Positions 16,672 through 25,777 of a stretch of DNA of 64,000 nucleotides are shown here, piece by piece. Within the stretch, counting starts at the first letter, position 1. The number at the start of each line of letters is the position of its first letter. The translations under genes were made by a program, and so were the position numbers. The stretch spans positions 2,604,001-2,668,000 of the forward strand of contig JADJQR010000001.1 in assembly GCA_016712675.1 (NCBI GenBank). The letters are read 5' to 3'. The stretch comes from a bacterium. Its GTDB lineage: Bacteria; Krumholzibacteriota; Krumholzibacteriia; LZORAL124-64-63. Under the pieces are notes generated by a model. That model worked only from the letters and a program-made list of their open reading frames with translations. It ran no database searches and had not been told where the DNA came from.

Positions 16672-17733
16672 ATGCCTGCTGAATCAAGTGTGCCGCGAAC
16701 AATCCCGGGACTGCCGCACCCGGCGGTTTCGGTAGTCGTACCGTGCCTAAACGAATCACACTATCTGGGTGATCTTCTCGTGAGCATTGAACGGCAGACC
16801 TATCCTCGCGACCGCACTGAGTTGATCTTCGTGGACGGACTTAGTACTGACAGCACTTTGGCAATCCTGCATGAATTCGCCCAGAGACACGCACGCACCC
16901 ATGTCCTGGTCAATCCTGCGCGGTTTGTGCCCCATGCAATGAATATCGGCATCCGTGAAGCCCGAGGAGACTACATCGTCAGGCTCGACGCGCATGCCAC
17001 CTATGTAGACAACTATCTGGAAACGCTTATTTCATCCGCCCTAGCTCTCAATGCGGAGAATGTCGGATGTGTCTTTCGAACAGCTACACGATCCCAGTCG
17101 CCAAAGGCACGGGCGATCGCATTTACCCTGGCCCACCCACTCGGCGTGGGCAATTCGCTCTTCCGCATTGGGGTACACCATCCAACCCCAGCCGATACAG
17201 TGCCGTTCGGCTGCTATCAACGCAAGGTGTTTGACCGCATCGGTTACTACGACGAACGACTCATTCGCAATCAAGACATTGAACTGAATCGACGATTACG
17301 CCGCGCCGGTGGGCGGATCTTTCTGCTACCCGAGATCGGCGGCACCTATTTCTGCAGAGAGACCTTCCACCAATTGTGGAACAACAACTGGGAGAACGGC
17401 AAGTGGGTGGTGCTGACTGCTGCCATGACGAACAATCTCAGCAGCCTGTCCATACGCCATTTCGTCCCGCTTTGCTTCGCCGTATACTTGGCTGCAGTGC
17501 CAGTGCTTGCCATCTATTCGTCGATCGCATTCCTGCCATTGGCAGCCTACCTGGTTGCGGTCTTTTCAGTCACCATGAAGCACTTAGCCAGCCACAGGCG
17601 AGCAGGTACTGCTCTGCTTGTGGCGTTTTCGTTTCTAGTCCTGCACATTTCCTACGGTCTCGGCTCGCTGGCGTCGCTGGCGCATTTCTTCCGACCCAGA
17701 AGGCAAGACGATGGACAGCATCAGACAGTTTGA
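16672..17733 (+). CDS. GT2 family glycosyltransferase, ExoA-like, with C-terminal membrane segments
   Basis: A 353-residue processive-type GT2 enzyme resembling succinoglycan ExoA. Motifs: VSVVVPCLNESHYLGDLLVS, IFVDGLSTDST, IVRLDAHATY (metal-binding), the VGNSLFRIGVHH and VPFGCYQRKVFDRIGYYDE segments, and RNQDIELNRRLRRAGG (catalytic base region). Three hydrophobic segments after residue 265 anchor it to the inner membrane. ATG 16672 is taken because GAGGAGGG precedes it; an earlier in-frame ATG at 16630 lacks this. Base composition is visibly less GC-rich than the flanks. The aminotransferase gene starts 23 bases before its stop. Confidence 0.92.
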   Translation: MPAESSVPRTIPGLPHPAVSVVVPCLNESHYLGDLLVSIERQTYPRDRTELIFVDGLSTDSTLAILHEFAQRHARTHVLVNPARFVPHAMNIGIREARGDYIVRLDAHATYVDNYLETLISSALALNAENVGCVFRTATRSQSPKARAIAFTLAHPLGVGNSLFRIGVHHPTPADTVPFGCYQRKVFDRIGYYDERLIRNQDIELNRRLRRAGGRIFLLPEIGGTYFCRETFHQLWNNNWENGKWVVLTAAMTNNLSSLSIRHFVPLCFAVYLAAVPVLAIYSSIAFLPLAAYLVAVFSVTMKHLASHRRAGTALLVAFSFLVLHISYGLGSLASLAHFFRPRRQDDGQHQTV

Positions 17734-18898
17734 GAATGCCCTCGCCGCAAGGGTCTTCCCAGACGGCCATGGCGAAGCAATCGCATTCTGGAAAGGGCGC
17801 GTGGCCCTGTACGCGATCCTGAAGGCACTTGGCATCAAGCCCGGGGATGAAGTCATCCTGCCGGCGTACACATGCGTGGTCGTTCCCAATGCAATCATCT
17901 ATTGTGGCGCTAAGCCAGTCTACGTCGACATAAACCCTCGTACTTGGACTTTGGACACCGGCAGGATTGAAGCACACATAACGCCGCACACGCGGGCGAT
18001 CATTGCCCAGAACACATTCGGCTTGTCTGCCGACCTGGACCTCGTGGTAGACATTGCCGCGAAACACCACCTGCATGTCGTTGAGGATTGCGCACACGGA
18101 CTGGGTGGCACCTACAAGGGACGACCGAACGGCTCGACAGGCAGCGCGTCATTTGTGTCGTTCCAGTGGAACAAGACTATAACGACTGGCCTTGGTGGAA
18201 TGGCCTTTGCTAGCTCCGAAACGACGGTGCGTCTACTCCGGGATCTTCAGGACCAGGCAGCCAGCGTTCCGCGACGAGTGCAAGCTCAGCTTCGAGCACA
18301 GCAAGTCGCTCATTCGCTCCTCAGCAAACCGCGCATGTATTGGGCGATCATGCAATCGTACCGATCGCTCTCCCGGCTTGGACTTGCTGTCGGCTCTTCC
18401 TCTGCGATCGAAACGGAATCACCATCGCTACCACCGGATTATTTTCGCCAGATCTGCTCCGTTCAATCCAAACTAGGACTCAGGGCTATCGAGGACCTTT
18501 CCCGCCAATTGACCCACCGCATAGCCGTGGCGCGCCAATACCGACAGTGCTTGCTGTCACTGGGCGTCGAACCTTGCTACGAACCTGACAACGCATCGCA
18601 TTCGTACCTCCGGTTTCCTCTACTTGTCAGCGACAGGCGGGCATTCATGTCAGCAGCTCAACGCCGCGGCATCGAGATCGGCGACTGGCTCAATTCGCCG
18701 CTACATCCCGTTCAGAGCAACCTCGAGCGCTGGGGGTATGTGCCGGGCTCCGCACCCATTGCGGAGCGCACTGCCGCGCGGATGGTCAATCTGCCGACTC
18801 ATTCGAGGACAGACGGGAACGTGCTGCGACGCAACATCGCGTTCCTAAGAGAAAACGTGGGGCTGATTCGCGAGAGGCAAGACAGCGGCGGCAGCTGA
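17711..18898 (+). CDS. DegT/DnrJ/EryC1/StrS family aminotransferase-like protein
   Basis: A 395-residue PLP enzyme of the sugar aminotransferase fold. GDEVILPAYTCVVVPNAI, VVEDCAHGLGGTYKG and SFVSFQWNKTITTGLGGMAF contain the expected Asp and PLP lysine; the ATPHTRAI-like strand is HITPHTRAIIAQNTFG. The W-N-K-T-I-T-T-G form belongs to the subgroup found beside GT2 genes, where some members act on lipid-linked or unusual sugars. It overlaps the ExoA-like gene by 23 bases in another frame, so they form a two-gene unit, and both share the lower GC content, suggesting acquisition together. Substrate unknown. Confidence 0.9.
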   Translation: MDSIRQFENALAARVFPDGHGEAIAFWKGRVALYAILKALGIKPGDEVILPAYTCVVVPNAIIYCGAKPVYVDINPRTWTLDTGRIEAHITPHTRAIIAQNTFGLSADLDLVVDIAAKHHLHVVEDCAHGLGGTYKGRPNGSTGSASFVSFQWNKTITTGLGGMAFASSETTVRLLRDLQDQAASVPRRVQAQLRAQQVAHSLLSKPRMYWAIMQSYRSLSRLGLAVGSSSAIETESPSLPPDYFRQICSVQSKLGLRAIEDLSRQLTHRIAVARQYRQCLLSLGVEPCYEPDNASHSYLRFPLLVSDRRAFMSAAQRRGIEIGDWLNSPLHPVQSNLERWGYVPGSAPIAERTAARMVNLPTHSRTDGNVLRRNIAFLRENVGLIRERQDSGGS

Positions 18899-19203
18899 CG
18901 GCTGCACATGTATGGCAATCCGAGTCAAGGTATGGAGAGTTGGAGAAGCTCAAACAGTAAACACACAAGGCACCTACTGACGTGCGCTTGGTACATCCCG
19001 CACGCGAGCAAATGCGAGCGACGGAGCTGCTGAACTGACACAGCATCTCTCGCGCGACTCACAGGTCAGAAGGTAGCTCGATAGCATATCGTAAGCGGCC
19101 CCGGACCTTCCGCTGCGAGTGGGCCTCGCGAGTTCGCTTGGCTTCGGTGCGTTGGCCAGAGCTGAGGTCCGTCATCATTGGCGCACTCCGACTGGCCTAA
19201 CGA
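18899..19203. other. Gene-free stretch between two convergent genes
   Basis: About 305 bases between the plus-strand aminotransferase and the minus-strand membrane protein. All frames are short or lack family resemblance. No hairpin with a T-run was found for either convergent gene, and nothing else is recognisable. Confidence 0.4.
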
Positions 19204-19758
19204 TCACGGCTGACCACGCGTTGACGATTGGCACGCCAGCCTATGCCGCGCCCACCAGATGATCTGACCCGTTGACGCGACCAGCAGCAGCACAGCCGCC
19301 TGGTGTGTCCAGGCCGTGGTTACCAGCGCTCCATCGAGCATGCCGGTTCGTAGCAGTGCCCACTTCAATCCATAGTAGGCGATCTTTGATGCCACCACTG
19401 ACACCGTAGCCGCCGTTGCGAAGCGCCACGGACGGCCTTCACCGCGCGCCAGAAGCCAGTGTAACACCCACACGTTGGCCACCAGCTCGGCCTGGATTAG
19501 GAACAGCTTTGGGGGCGCCGGGTGGCCGCTGGTCATGAAGGCCAGTAGCGGCATGGCGAGCGCCATGGCCTTGGCATTGCCGCGCCCCGACAGCACGAGC
19601 GACGCGAAAAGCGCAATGCGCATCGGCTCGAACTGGTACAGAGGGAAGGCAAGTGCGTGAGCAGCTGCAGGCAGGCAGGCGACAGCTGCCAAGAGCGCCG
19701 AGTCAAGGATCGCCGTTCGCAACCGGGGTCGCGCGAAAGCTGCCTCGGTCATGGGCAT
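19204..19758 (-). CDS. Small integral membrane protein of unknown function
   Basis: About 184 residues with five or six hydrophobic segments, among them ILDSALLAAVACLPAAAHAL, LVLSGRGNAKAMALAMPLLA, ELVANVWVLHWLLA and VTTAWTHQAAVLLLVASTGQ. The arrangement, with a GHPAPPK loop, somewhat resembles substrate-binding S components of ECF transporters, but no diagnostic motif is seen and no energy-coupling genes are near. Possible starts are TTG 19767, ATG 19758 and ATG 19752; the last has GGCGG at good spacing. It is divergent from the large glycan operon. Function not recognised. Confidence 0.6.
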   Translation of the reverse strand: MPMTEAAFARPRLRTAILDSALLAAVACLPAAAHALAFPLYQFEPMRIALFASLVLSGRGNAKAMALAMPLLAFMTSGHPAPPKLFLIQAELVANVWVLHWLLARGEGRPWRFATAATVSVVASKIAYYGLKWALLRTGMLDGALVTTAWTHQAAVLLLVASTGQIIWWARHRLACQSSTRGQP

Positions 19759-20093
19759 AACCGCCAATCGGGTTCGGGAAGGTGACTGCGCATCAGCTTA
19801 GGTCGAGCGGGCTGTGGCCTACAATGCAAGAGTTTCTCATGTCGGGAAGACCGTGATCTCACCCCAGCTAATGTTGGCCAATGTGTCTAATTTTTGATTG
19901 TTGCACATATTTATTTCACCAGTAACCGATGTCGATGCCGGCTGATCAAGCCTATTGTTGACACCTGAGTGGGTTGTCCGTCTAAGTTGCTTCCAGGACC
20001 GAGAAATGGTCCCGCCGATTGCTCCGGAGGGAACTGTCGGCGCCCCCGTGGCGAACAAGGCGTCGCTGCGAACCAGCCGCAGGGAAGCGCTCG
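19759..20093. other. Divergent regulatory region upstream of the large glycan operon
   Basis: About 330 bases with no gene, containing an AT-richer patch (19885-19950) and the operon promoter boxes at 19958-19986. The leader from the predicted start (about 19993) to the methyltransferase ATG is roughly 100 bases. Frames inside it are short and unlike known proteins. Confidence 0.45.
19958..19986 (+). promoter_or_regulatory. Predicted sigma-70-type promoter of the glycan operon
   Basis: A perfect TTGACA -35 box at 19958-19963 is separated by 17 bases from TCTAAG at 19981-19986 (four of six matches to TATAAT). It faces the nine-gene operon beginning at 20094, in an otherwise gene-free divergent region. 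This is a sequence match only; no start site is known. Confidence 0.55.
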
Positions 20094-20801
20094 ATGGACA
20101 CTGGCAACGTACAGGCCCCGACAGGCCGCGGCGACACCGGCCGCTCGTTCGGGTTCCCGTGGTATGAGCAGAACCGGCGCTGGATGCTCGACTGGGCGGC
20201 GGGCTCGCTGTCCGCTCTCGAATTCGGGTGCGGCGTCGGATGGATGACCGCCACGCTCGCCGGGGCCGGCATCGACACACTGGGCATCGACATTTCCGGC
20301 CCCAAGGTCGAGCAAGCACGGAATCGCTATCCCGGCGTCCGCTTCGAGGTCCTCGAGATGGGCCCCGATACGTTCGTGCCCGGCAGCTTTGACTTCGTCG
20401 TCTCCAACCAGGTGCTCGAACACGTGCCCGATGTCGATGCTGTGCTGGCCATGCTGCATGCGGTGATCCGCCCCGGCGGGCGGGCCTTCTTCAGTGTGCC
20501 CAACGGCTACGGCCTGTACTGCCTGCTCTACGACAAGCTCGCGGGTGCCCTGGGCCGCCAGAGCGAGCACGAGCAGTTCCACAGCCTCGGCCAGTGGCAG
20601 GACAAGTTCGCGCAGCACGGATTCCGGACCGTCGACGTACTGTCTCAGAATATCCTGCCCTACCGCCTTTTCCCGCCACGTCTACAGGGATCCGCGGGCT
20701 TGTACATCCACGGCCTGAACCTCGGACTTTGCGCGATTACGCCCAAGAGCTGGGCCTCGGCCTTCTATTTCCGACTCGAACGCCTGGATGCCGCTGACTG
20801 A
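20094..20801 (+). CDS. Class I SAM-dependent methyltransferase
   Basis: A 235-residue methyltransferase: motif I is LEFGCGVGWMTATLAGAG, the acidic end of strand 2 is LGIDIS, and post-I/motif II FDFVVSNQVLEHVPDVDAVL and VIRPGGRAFFSVPNGYG complete the SAM-binding fold of the Methyltransf_11 type. Members in glycan operons often methylate a terminal sugar or lipid intermediate. ATG 20094 is chosen over an upstream ATG at 20019 because AGGGAAG lies before it and the upstream 25 residues are arginine-rich shadow sequence. It is the first gene of the operon, behind the promoter at 19958. Confidence 0.88.
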   Translation: MDTGNVQAPTGRGDTGRSFGFPWYEQNRRWMLDWAAGSLSALEFGCGVGWMTATLAGAGIDTLGIDISGPKVEQARNRYPGVRFEVLEMGPDTFVPGSFDFVVSNQVLEHVPDVDAVLAMLHAVIRPGGRAFFSVPNGYGLYCLLYDKLAGALGRQSEHEQFHSLGQWQDKFAQHGFRTVDVLSQNILPYRLFPPRLQGSAGLYIHGLNLGLCAITPKSWASAFYFRLERLDAAD

Positions 20802-20839
20802 AGAGCCAACACTCGAACCGGAGCGGAGCGCGAAGATCG

Positions 20840-21820
20840 ATGGAAATCCCGATGACGATCGTCGGTGCAGCATGCGGTGCAGCCTGGCGTCGCCGGCGCT
20901 TCCTGGCGCTGCTCACCGGCGGCAGCACTGTGCTTGCTGTGGTCGCGGCACTGCTGATCCCGCCGCTGTATCGGGCCAGCGTACTGCTGGTGCCCAATCA
21001 GACGGGCTCGAGCCTATCGGCGGCGCTCGGCGACCTGACGGGGCTGGCAGGGCAGTTCGGAATCTCCACCGGCGGCGAGGACCCCTCGCGGCTGTTCCCG
21101 GAGATCCTCCAGAGTCGTTCGCTCACGCATGCAATCCTTCGCAGCAAAGTCACCGCCAGCGACAGCACGTCAGCAGTCTACCTCGACTGGCTCGGCGTTG
21201 ACGGTGCCACGGAAGCACAGCGACTGGAGAAGGGTACCAAGCTGTTTCAGATGGCGAGATCCCGCGTGGTTCTCAACCCGAAGAACTCGTCGGTGAAGGT
21301 CGTCGTCTTCGACCGGGACCCGCTCGTGGCGGCGGGCATCGCCAACCGCATGGCGAGCGAACTTGATCGACTCAACCAGGAAATCGGCCGCAAGAATGCG
21401 CGCGAGAAGCGTGTATTCATCGAAGAACGGCGGCGCGAGGTCCTCAGGCAGCTCGAGGCGGACGAGGAGGAGTTGACCTCCTTCCGCGTGAAGAACCGCA
21501 ACTACATCGGTAGCCCGCAGCTCGTGCTCGAGTTTGAGCGCATCAGCCGGCGCGTACGACTCGACGAAGAGCTGGCGCTCACCCTGGCGCGCGAGCTGGA
21601 GATCGCACGTATTGACGAGTACAAGGACGTCCCGGTCATCAACGTGCTTGACCGCGCCCTGGCACCGGCCGAGCGCCACTCGCCGCGCCGGGCAATGATC
21701 GTCATCGCCACCTTCACCATCTCGCTGCTGGTGGGCCTGGCCCTGGTCCTGGCCTGGGATGGCCGGCGCCAGTTCTGGTCCTCGTTCACCGCCCCGGGCA
21801 CTACCGGAATGGGGCGCTGA
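20840..21820 (+). CDS. Chain-length determinant / Wzz-like polysaccharide co-polymerase
   Basis: A 326-residue protein with the Wzz layout: N-terminal membrane helix (ALLTGGSTVLAVVAALLIPP, residues about 23-43), then YRASVLLVPNQ, a large periplasmic part with coiled coil (residues about 180-255) and a second helix (MIVIATFTISLLVGLALVLA) preceded by the proline motif RALAPAERHSPRR. It has no cytoplasmic tyrosine kinase domain, so it is a PCP-1/PCP-3 type. It would set chain length together with the Wzy at 25.8-27.0 kb. The flippase start (TTG 21823) is two bases after its stop. Confidence 0.9.
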   Translation: MEIPMTIVGAACGAAWRRRRFLALLTGGSTVLAVVAALLIPPLYRASVLLVPNQTGSSLSAALGDLTGLAGQFGISTGGEDPSRLFPEILQSRSLTHAILRSKVTASDSTSAVYLDWLGVDGATEAQRLEKGTKLFQMARSRVVLNPKNSSVKVVVFDRDPLVAAGIANRMASELDRLNQEIGRKNAREKRVFIEERRREVLRQLEADEEELTSFRVKNRNYIGSPQLVLEFERISRRVRLDEELALTLARELEIARIDEYKDVPVINVLDRALAPAERHSPRRAMIVIATFTISLLVGLALVLAWDGRRQFWSSFTAPGTTGMGR

Positions 21821-21822
21821 GC

Positions 21823-23280
21823 TTGGTAGGGCACGGAGCCACGCTGCTGCGCAGCGGCGGAATCAAAGCCGCGACGACCGGGGCCGTGGCCATGCTAGGC
21901 CTGGCGGCGACGGCAGTGCTGGCGCGTTCGCTGGACCAGGCTGCCCTCGGCGTATTCGCACTGGTGCTGGCCGTAGTCCAGATCGGGACCATGCTGGCCG
22001 ACGGCGGCACCAACCTCGCGACAACGCGTTTCGTCGCGGCGGCTGCCGCGAACGCAGAGCGTCGCCAGGCCCTAGCCTCGGGCTTGCGAGCCCGCCTGCT
22101 CATGACCGGTGGCGTCTTGGTTGTCGGCACCGCGCTCATGCCCTGGCTGCTGGACGTGCTCTACCACGGAGCGCTGCCCAGCAGGGCCTTCCTCTGGGTC
22201 CTGGCCTGGATCGTCGCCAAGTCCCTCTTTTTGTTCGCGCCGGCTGTCGCCCGAGGACGCATGGCCTGGGCACTTGAGGGTGGGCTGCTTGTCCTCGAAT
22301 CGCTGGCCATCCTAGCCGCCTACACATCGTTGCAGATCTGGCCCTGCGGCCCGAGCGGGCTGCCGCTGCGCCTGGCCCTCGCCTATTTGCTGCTCCTGCC
22401 TCCGGCCTGGGCCTGCCTGCGCCTGCCCACGGTGCCTGCCGGGGCTCCGGAAGTGCCGGTCACCGTGCGACGCCTGCTTGCCTTCGGTCTGCCGCTGGTG
22501 CTCAATAGCTCCATCTTCCTGCTGCTGACCTGGACCGACCGCATCATGATCGGCGTCCTAAGTTCGCCGGGTGACTTGGCAATCTACTTCATCGCCGCCA
22601 ACCTTGCCGGCGCCGGGCGGGTGCTATTCAGCATCCCCGAACAGGTCCTCTACAGCCATCTCGCAGCGCACACGCGCGCGGGCGATCCCGGCCTACCGCG
22701 CCTCCACAAGCACCTGTTCCGCCTATTCTCCTCCCTCGGTGCGCTATTCGTCGTGGCGGTCGGCGCAATCGGCATCATCGTGATCCCCCTGCTCTACGGA
22801 GAGACGTACGCCGCCAGCGTCTGGCCTTTCCAGTTGCTGCTGGTTGTATTGCTGGTGCGAGTAGTGAGCATTCCGGCGTCCCTGCTGCTGATCGGCGTTC
22901 ACGAGCGCACCGTCGAGACCCGAGACGCCCTGGCACTGGCATTCGCGATGAACGTGTTGGTCAACCTCCTACTCATCCCGCCATTCGGCCTGGTCGGGGC
23001 GATCATCGGCAGCCTGTTGGCATTCCTCACCGCCACGGGATACCTCTGGTGGTCGCTGTGGCGCGTGGCGGGCCTGCGCCCAGGCGTTGCGGACCTTGCC
23101 ACCAGCCTGCTGCCGGCCGCGCTGTGGCTGGCGATCGTCGGCGCCTTGCGCCTGGATCGCATCGCGCCGTGGTTTGCATGGGTCGCGCAGGGGCTGCTGA
23201 TCGTGGGACTGGCGTTTGTCGCGTGGCGACAGATCACGCGCATTGGGCTGATCGGCGCCGAGAAGGCGGCCGCCCCATGA
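21823..23280 (+). CDS. Polysaccharide flippase, Wzx-like (MOP superfamily)
   Basis: A 485-residue, roughly 14-segment membrane protein. The opening (GGIKAATTGAVAMLGLAATA, VLARSLDQAALGVFALVLAV) and the centre (LVLNSSIFLLLTWTDRIMIG, SSPGDLAIYFIAANLAG) match Wzx-type flippases that carry lipid-linked repeat units outward. The start is TTG 21823, two bases after the Wzz stop. Its own stop overlaps the ATG of the next gene. It is the second flippase in the window; the first (2.6-3.8 kb) belongs to a separate block. Confidence 0.9.
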   Translation: MVGHGATLLRSGGIKAATTGAVAMLGLAATAVLARSLDQAALGVFALVLAVVQIGTMLADGGTNLATTRFVAAAAANAERRQALASGLRARLLMTGGVLVVGTALMPWLLDVLYHGALPSRAFLWVLAWIVAKSLFLFAPAVARGRMAWALEGGLLVLESLAILAAYTSLQIWPCGPSGLPLRLALAYLLLLPPAWACLRLPTVPAGAPEVPVTVRRLLAFGLPLVLNSSIFLLLTWTDRIMIGVLSSPGDLAIYFIAANLAGAGRVLFSIPEQVLYSHLAAHTRAGDPGLPRLHKHLFRLFSSLGALFVVAVGAIGIIVIPLLYGETYAASVWPFQLLLVVLLVRVVSIPASLLLIGVHERTVETRDALALAFAMNVLVNLLLIPPFGLVGAIIGSLLAFLTATGYLWWSLWRVAGLRPGVADLATSLLPAALWLAIVGALRLDRIAPWFAWVAQGLLIVGLAFVAWRQITRIGLIGAEKAAAP

Positions 23281-24773
23281 GTCACGGGATGCGTGAACGA
23301 GGCAAACGCTGGATTCGCATTCATGTCACCGGCGCCCAGGCGCGCGACCTGTACTATCCGTGCAGCGAGCTCCCGGTGGCAGGCAGGCCCACGCCGTCGC
23401 TGGAACTTATCGGCGCCAGGCGCGCGCCCGCGGACCTCCACGTCAACGGGAGACCTGCGGGCCTGCTGGACGTCTGCCGGGACGGCGATCGCCTGATGGT
23501 GGCCCTGGCTCCAGGCGTCCTCGTGCTCCCGGGCGAGAACGTCGTATCGTTGCCCGTACGCTGCGACCCGGACGCCGTGCACATCTTCGCAGCGCCACAG
23601 CCCGGTCTAGGCTGGGGCAGCCTTGCCGCCGTCGGGCCAGTCCTGAGCGACCGTCACTTGGAAGCTTCTGTTCGCTTTCTACAGGCCAGCCTGAGCCGCG
23701 ATCCGTTCGGGCCCGGACTGTCCTCGCTGACGGCATGGGACCAGCAGCGAGGCTGCGTGCGCCTGTGGTCCTGGTATTGGACAACGGGCATCGTCTACGA
23801 GGCGCTGGCCTTACTGCACGACGAGCTGGCGCCAGCGGTCGAACTAGAGAACGAGCTGGCCGGCCTCGAGTCCGGACTCCTCGGCCGCCAGGACACATCC
23901 ACCGGGCCGGCGCGCGGCTCGTACTTCGTGCGGTGGGACCCGGACCGCAGGCACGCCGGCGGCATCCAGGCCTGGCACGCGCCGAATGACGCAGCCTTCC
24001 TCGGGCTGCACGGGCTGCTAGCGGCACACCGGCGAACCGGGCACGAGATGTGGCTGGACCGCGCAGTGCTCCTGGCCGACTGGATCTGGCGACGGGGCGT
24101 CGTCGGTGACCGGCTGCGCGTCGGCTGGAACGCGGTGACGGGCGAATGGGATGACACCTGGCACTACATCGACGCAGCCTGGACGCCGGCCTTCTTCCTC
24201 GCGCTCGCGCACCGCACCGGCATCCCGGAATACGAGGAGCGCGCCGTCGCCCTGGCCCGCGACACCATCGCCCGCTTCGCCACCGACGGGCCGTTCTACC
24301 TGAAGATCTGGAGATCCAACGGTCGCCATACGCGCACCGTGTTCGCACGCGGCATGGCATGGGTCCTCGAAGGTTGGGTCCCGCTGGTCGCCTCCGGCCA
24401 GGACTGGCTGCTTCCGCGCGTGCGCGAACTGGTGATCGGCCTTCTCGACCACCAGCGCCCGGACGGCGCCTGGCCCTATCTACTGGACCGGCCCTCTACC
24501 GGGCCCTGCAACAAGGGGACGCCAGCCATCGCTTGCCACCTACAGCGCGCGGCGCCATTGGTACCGGAACTGGCGGATCGCATCTCGGCAACTGTGTCGC
24601 GTGCCCTGGGGTGGTGTGAGGCGCAAATGGACCTCGATCCCGCGTCACCGGCGCACGGCGGCATCTTCGCTCATAATGTGGAAGGTGCCATCTCCACGGT
24701 CCGGGACATCCCGGTGGCCTTCAACTACGCCAGCGCCTACTACATACTGGCGCGACGGGAGCGGAAGTCATGA
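23277..24773 (+). CDS. Cytoplasmic alpha/alpha-toroid protein resembling GH88/GH105 unsaturated uronyl hydrolases
   Basis: A 498-residue protein without signal peptide or membrane segment. A beta-rich N-terminal part (residues 1-110) precedes a six-hairpin toroid. WDDTWHYIDAAWTPAFFLAL, FARGMAWVLEGWVPLVASG and LLDHQRPDGAWPYLLDRP resemble the R-x-x-W and Q-x-x-G-x-W segments of GH88/GH105 enzymes, which hydrate unsaturated uronic ends left by polysaccharide lyases. The assignment is structural and tentative; a C5-epimerase-like role is possible. It overlaps the flippase stop (ATGA) and the DUF362 ATG. With the heparinase-like gene at 27.0 kb it suggests a uronate-containing glycan. Confidence 0.65.
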   Translation: MSHGMRERGKRWIRIHVTGAQARDLYYPCSELPVAGRPTPSLELIGARRAPADLHVNGRPAGLLDVCRDGDRLMVALAPGVLVLPGENVVSLPVRCDPDAVHIFAAPQPGLGWGSLAAVGPVLSDRHLEASVRFLQASLSRDPFGPGLSSLTAWDQQRGCVRLWSWYWTTGIVYEALALLHDELAPAVELENELAGLESGLLGRQDTSTGPARGSYFVRWDPDRRHAGGIQAWHAPNDAAFLGLHGLLAAHRRTGHEMWLDRAVLLADWIWRRGVVGDRLRVGWNAVTGEWDDTWHYIDAAWTPAFFLALAHRTGIPEYEERAVALARDTIARFATDGPFYLKIWRSNGRHTRTVFARGMAWVLEGWVPLVASGQDWLLPRVRELVIGLLDHQRPDGAWPYLLDRPSTGPCNKGTPAIACHLQRAAPLVPELADRISATVSRALGWCEAQMDLDPASPAHGGIFAHNVEGAISTVRDIPVAFNYASAYYILARRERKS

Positions 24774-25777
24774 GCAACGGCCGCGTGGCCTATGTACACG
24801 GCACCATTCCTCGCGGAGATCAGGCCCGAGCCCTATTCTCCAATCTCGGCGTTCTGAAAAAGCTGGCGGCCAGCCGCACCGCCTTCGTCAAGCTGAACCT
24901 CTGCGCCGCCCAGCGCTACGACTCCGCGTCTGGCGTGTGCACGAGCACCGCCTCGCTGGTCGATCTCGTTCACGCGCTGCGCGATTGCGCGCCGGGCCTG
25001 CGCATCCTGGCGGGCGACAGCGACAGCACTGGTTACGGTTTCGCCCACGACAAGTTCCGGCACCAGGCGCTGCCCGAGGCGGCCGAACGCGAGGACTTCA
25101 CGCTCGTGGATCTTTCGCGCGACGAGACCGTGCTCATGCCTTGCAATGGGTCGTTCTTCCCAGAGCTGCCGCTAGCCCGCTCGGTAGCCGAGGCCGATTT
25201 CTTCATCAGCCTCTCGAAGATCAAGACGCACAATATCACGCGGGTGACCGGGACCATCAAGAATTGCTTCGGGCTACTGCCGCAGGGCGAGAAGAAGCGC
25301 TACCACCCCTACCTCGACGCGGTGCTGGCCGACATCCACAATACGCGCCCGCCGGACCTCTGCCTGCTTGACGGCCGCCCCGCCATGCAGGGCAACGGCC
25401 CCATCCACGGCGAGCCGGTCGATTTGGGTCTGACCATCCTTGGCGATGATGCGTTGGCCACCGACCTCGAGATGTGTCGGCTGATCGGCATTCGTCCCGC
25501 CGGCGTGTCGCACCTCCGCGGGCTCGCTAGGCAACTGGGGCGCGATGTGGCCGCACTGCCCGCCCTGGTCGGGCTCGAGCCCCGCCCTGCCGCGATCCGA
25601 TTCCGGGAACCGCCTGGGAGCCAGCAGCGGCTGATTCGCCTTGGGCTCGGCGTGCAGTCGGTGGGCGCCAACATCGAGGAGCTCGGCCACCTCGTGCACT
25701 TCGCGCAGAAGATGGGCGACCTCCGGAAGTTGCGCAGGTTCGCCGGGCGTGTATACCGCAAGGGCAGGCTGTTTTGA
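24770..25777 (+). CDS. DUF362 domain protein
   Basis: A 335-residue protein with the DUF362 core: AFVKLNLCAAQRYDSASGVC, ILAGDSDS, FFISLSKIKTHNITRVTGTI and KNCFGLLPQGEKKRYHPYLD, then LTILGDDALATDLEMCRLIG. Many DUF362 proteins end in a ferredoxin domain; this one has no CxxCxxCxxxC motif, so it is the cluster-free form. The biochemical role is unknown. It sits in the middle of a Wzx/Wzy operon and overlaps both neighbours by four bases, arguing for a role in making or modifying the same glycan. Stop TGA overlaps the TTG of the polymerase gene. Confidence 0.88.
   Translation: MSNGRVAYVHGTIPRGDQARALFSNLGVLKKLAASRTAFVKLNLCAAQRYDSASGVCTSTASLVDLVHALRDCAPGLRILAGDSDSTGYGFAHDKFRHQALPEAAEREDFTLVDLSRDETVLMPCNGSFFPELPLARSVAEADFFISLSKIKTHNITRVTGTIKNCFGLLPQGEKKRYHPYLDAVLADIHNTRPPDLCLLDGRPAMQGNGPIHGEPVDLGLTILGDDALATDLEMCRLIGIRPAGVSHLRGLARQLGRDVAALPALVGLEPRPAAIRFREPPGSQQRLIRLGLGVQSVGANIEELGHLVHFAQKMGDLRKLRRFAGRVYRKGRLF

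Noticed and set aside
18786-19046. An 86-codon minus-strand frame with cysteines between the aminotransferase and the membrane protein
   Set aside because: Partly antisense to the aminotransferase, no family pattern, no ribosome site.
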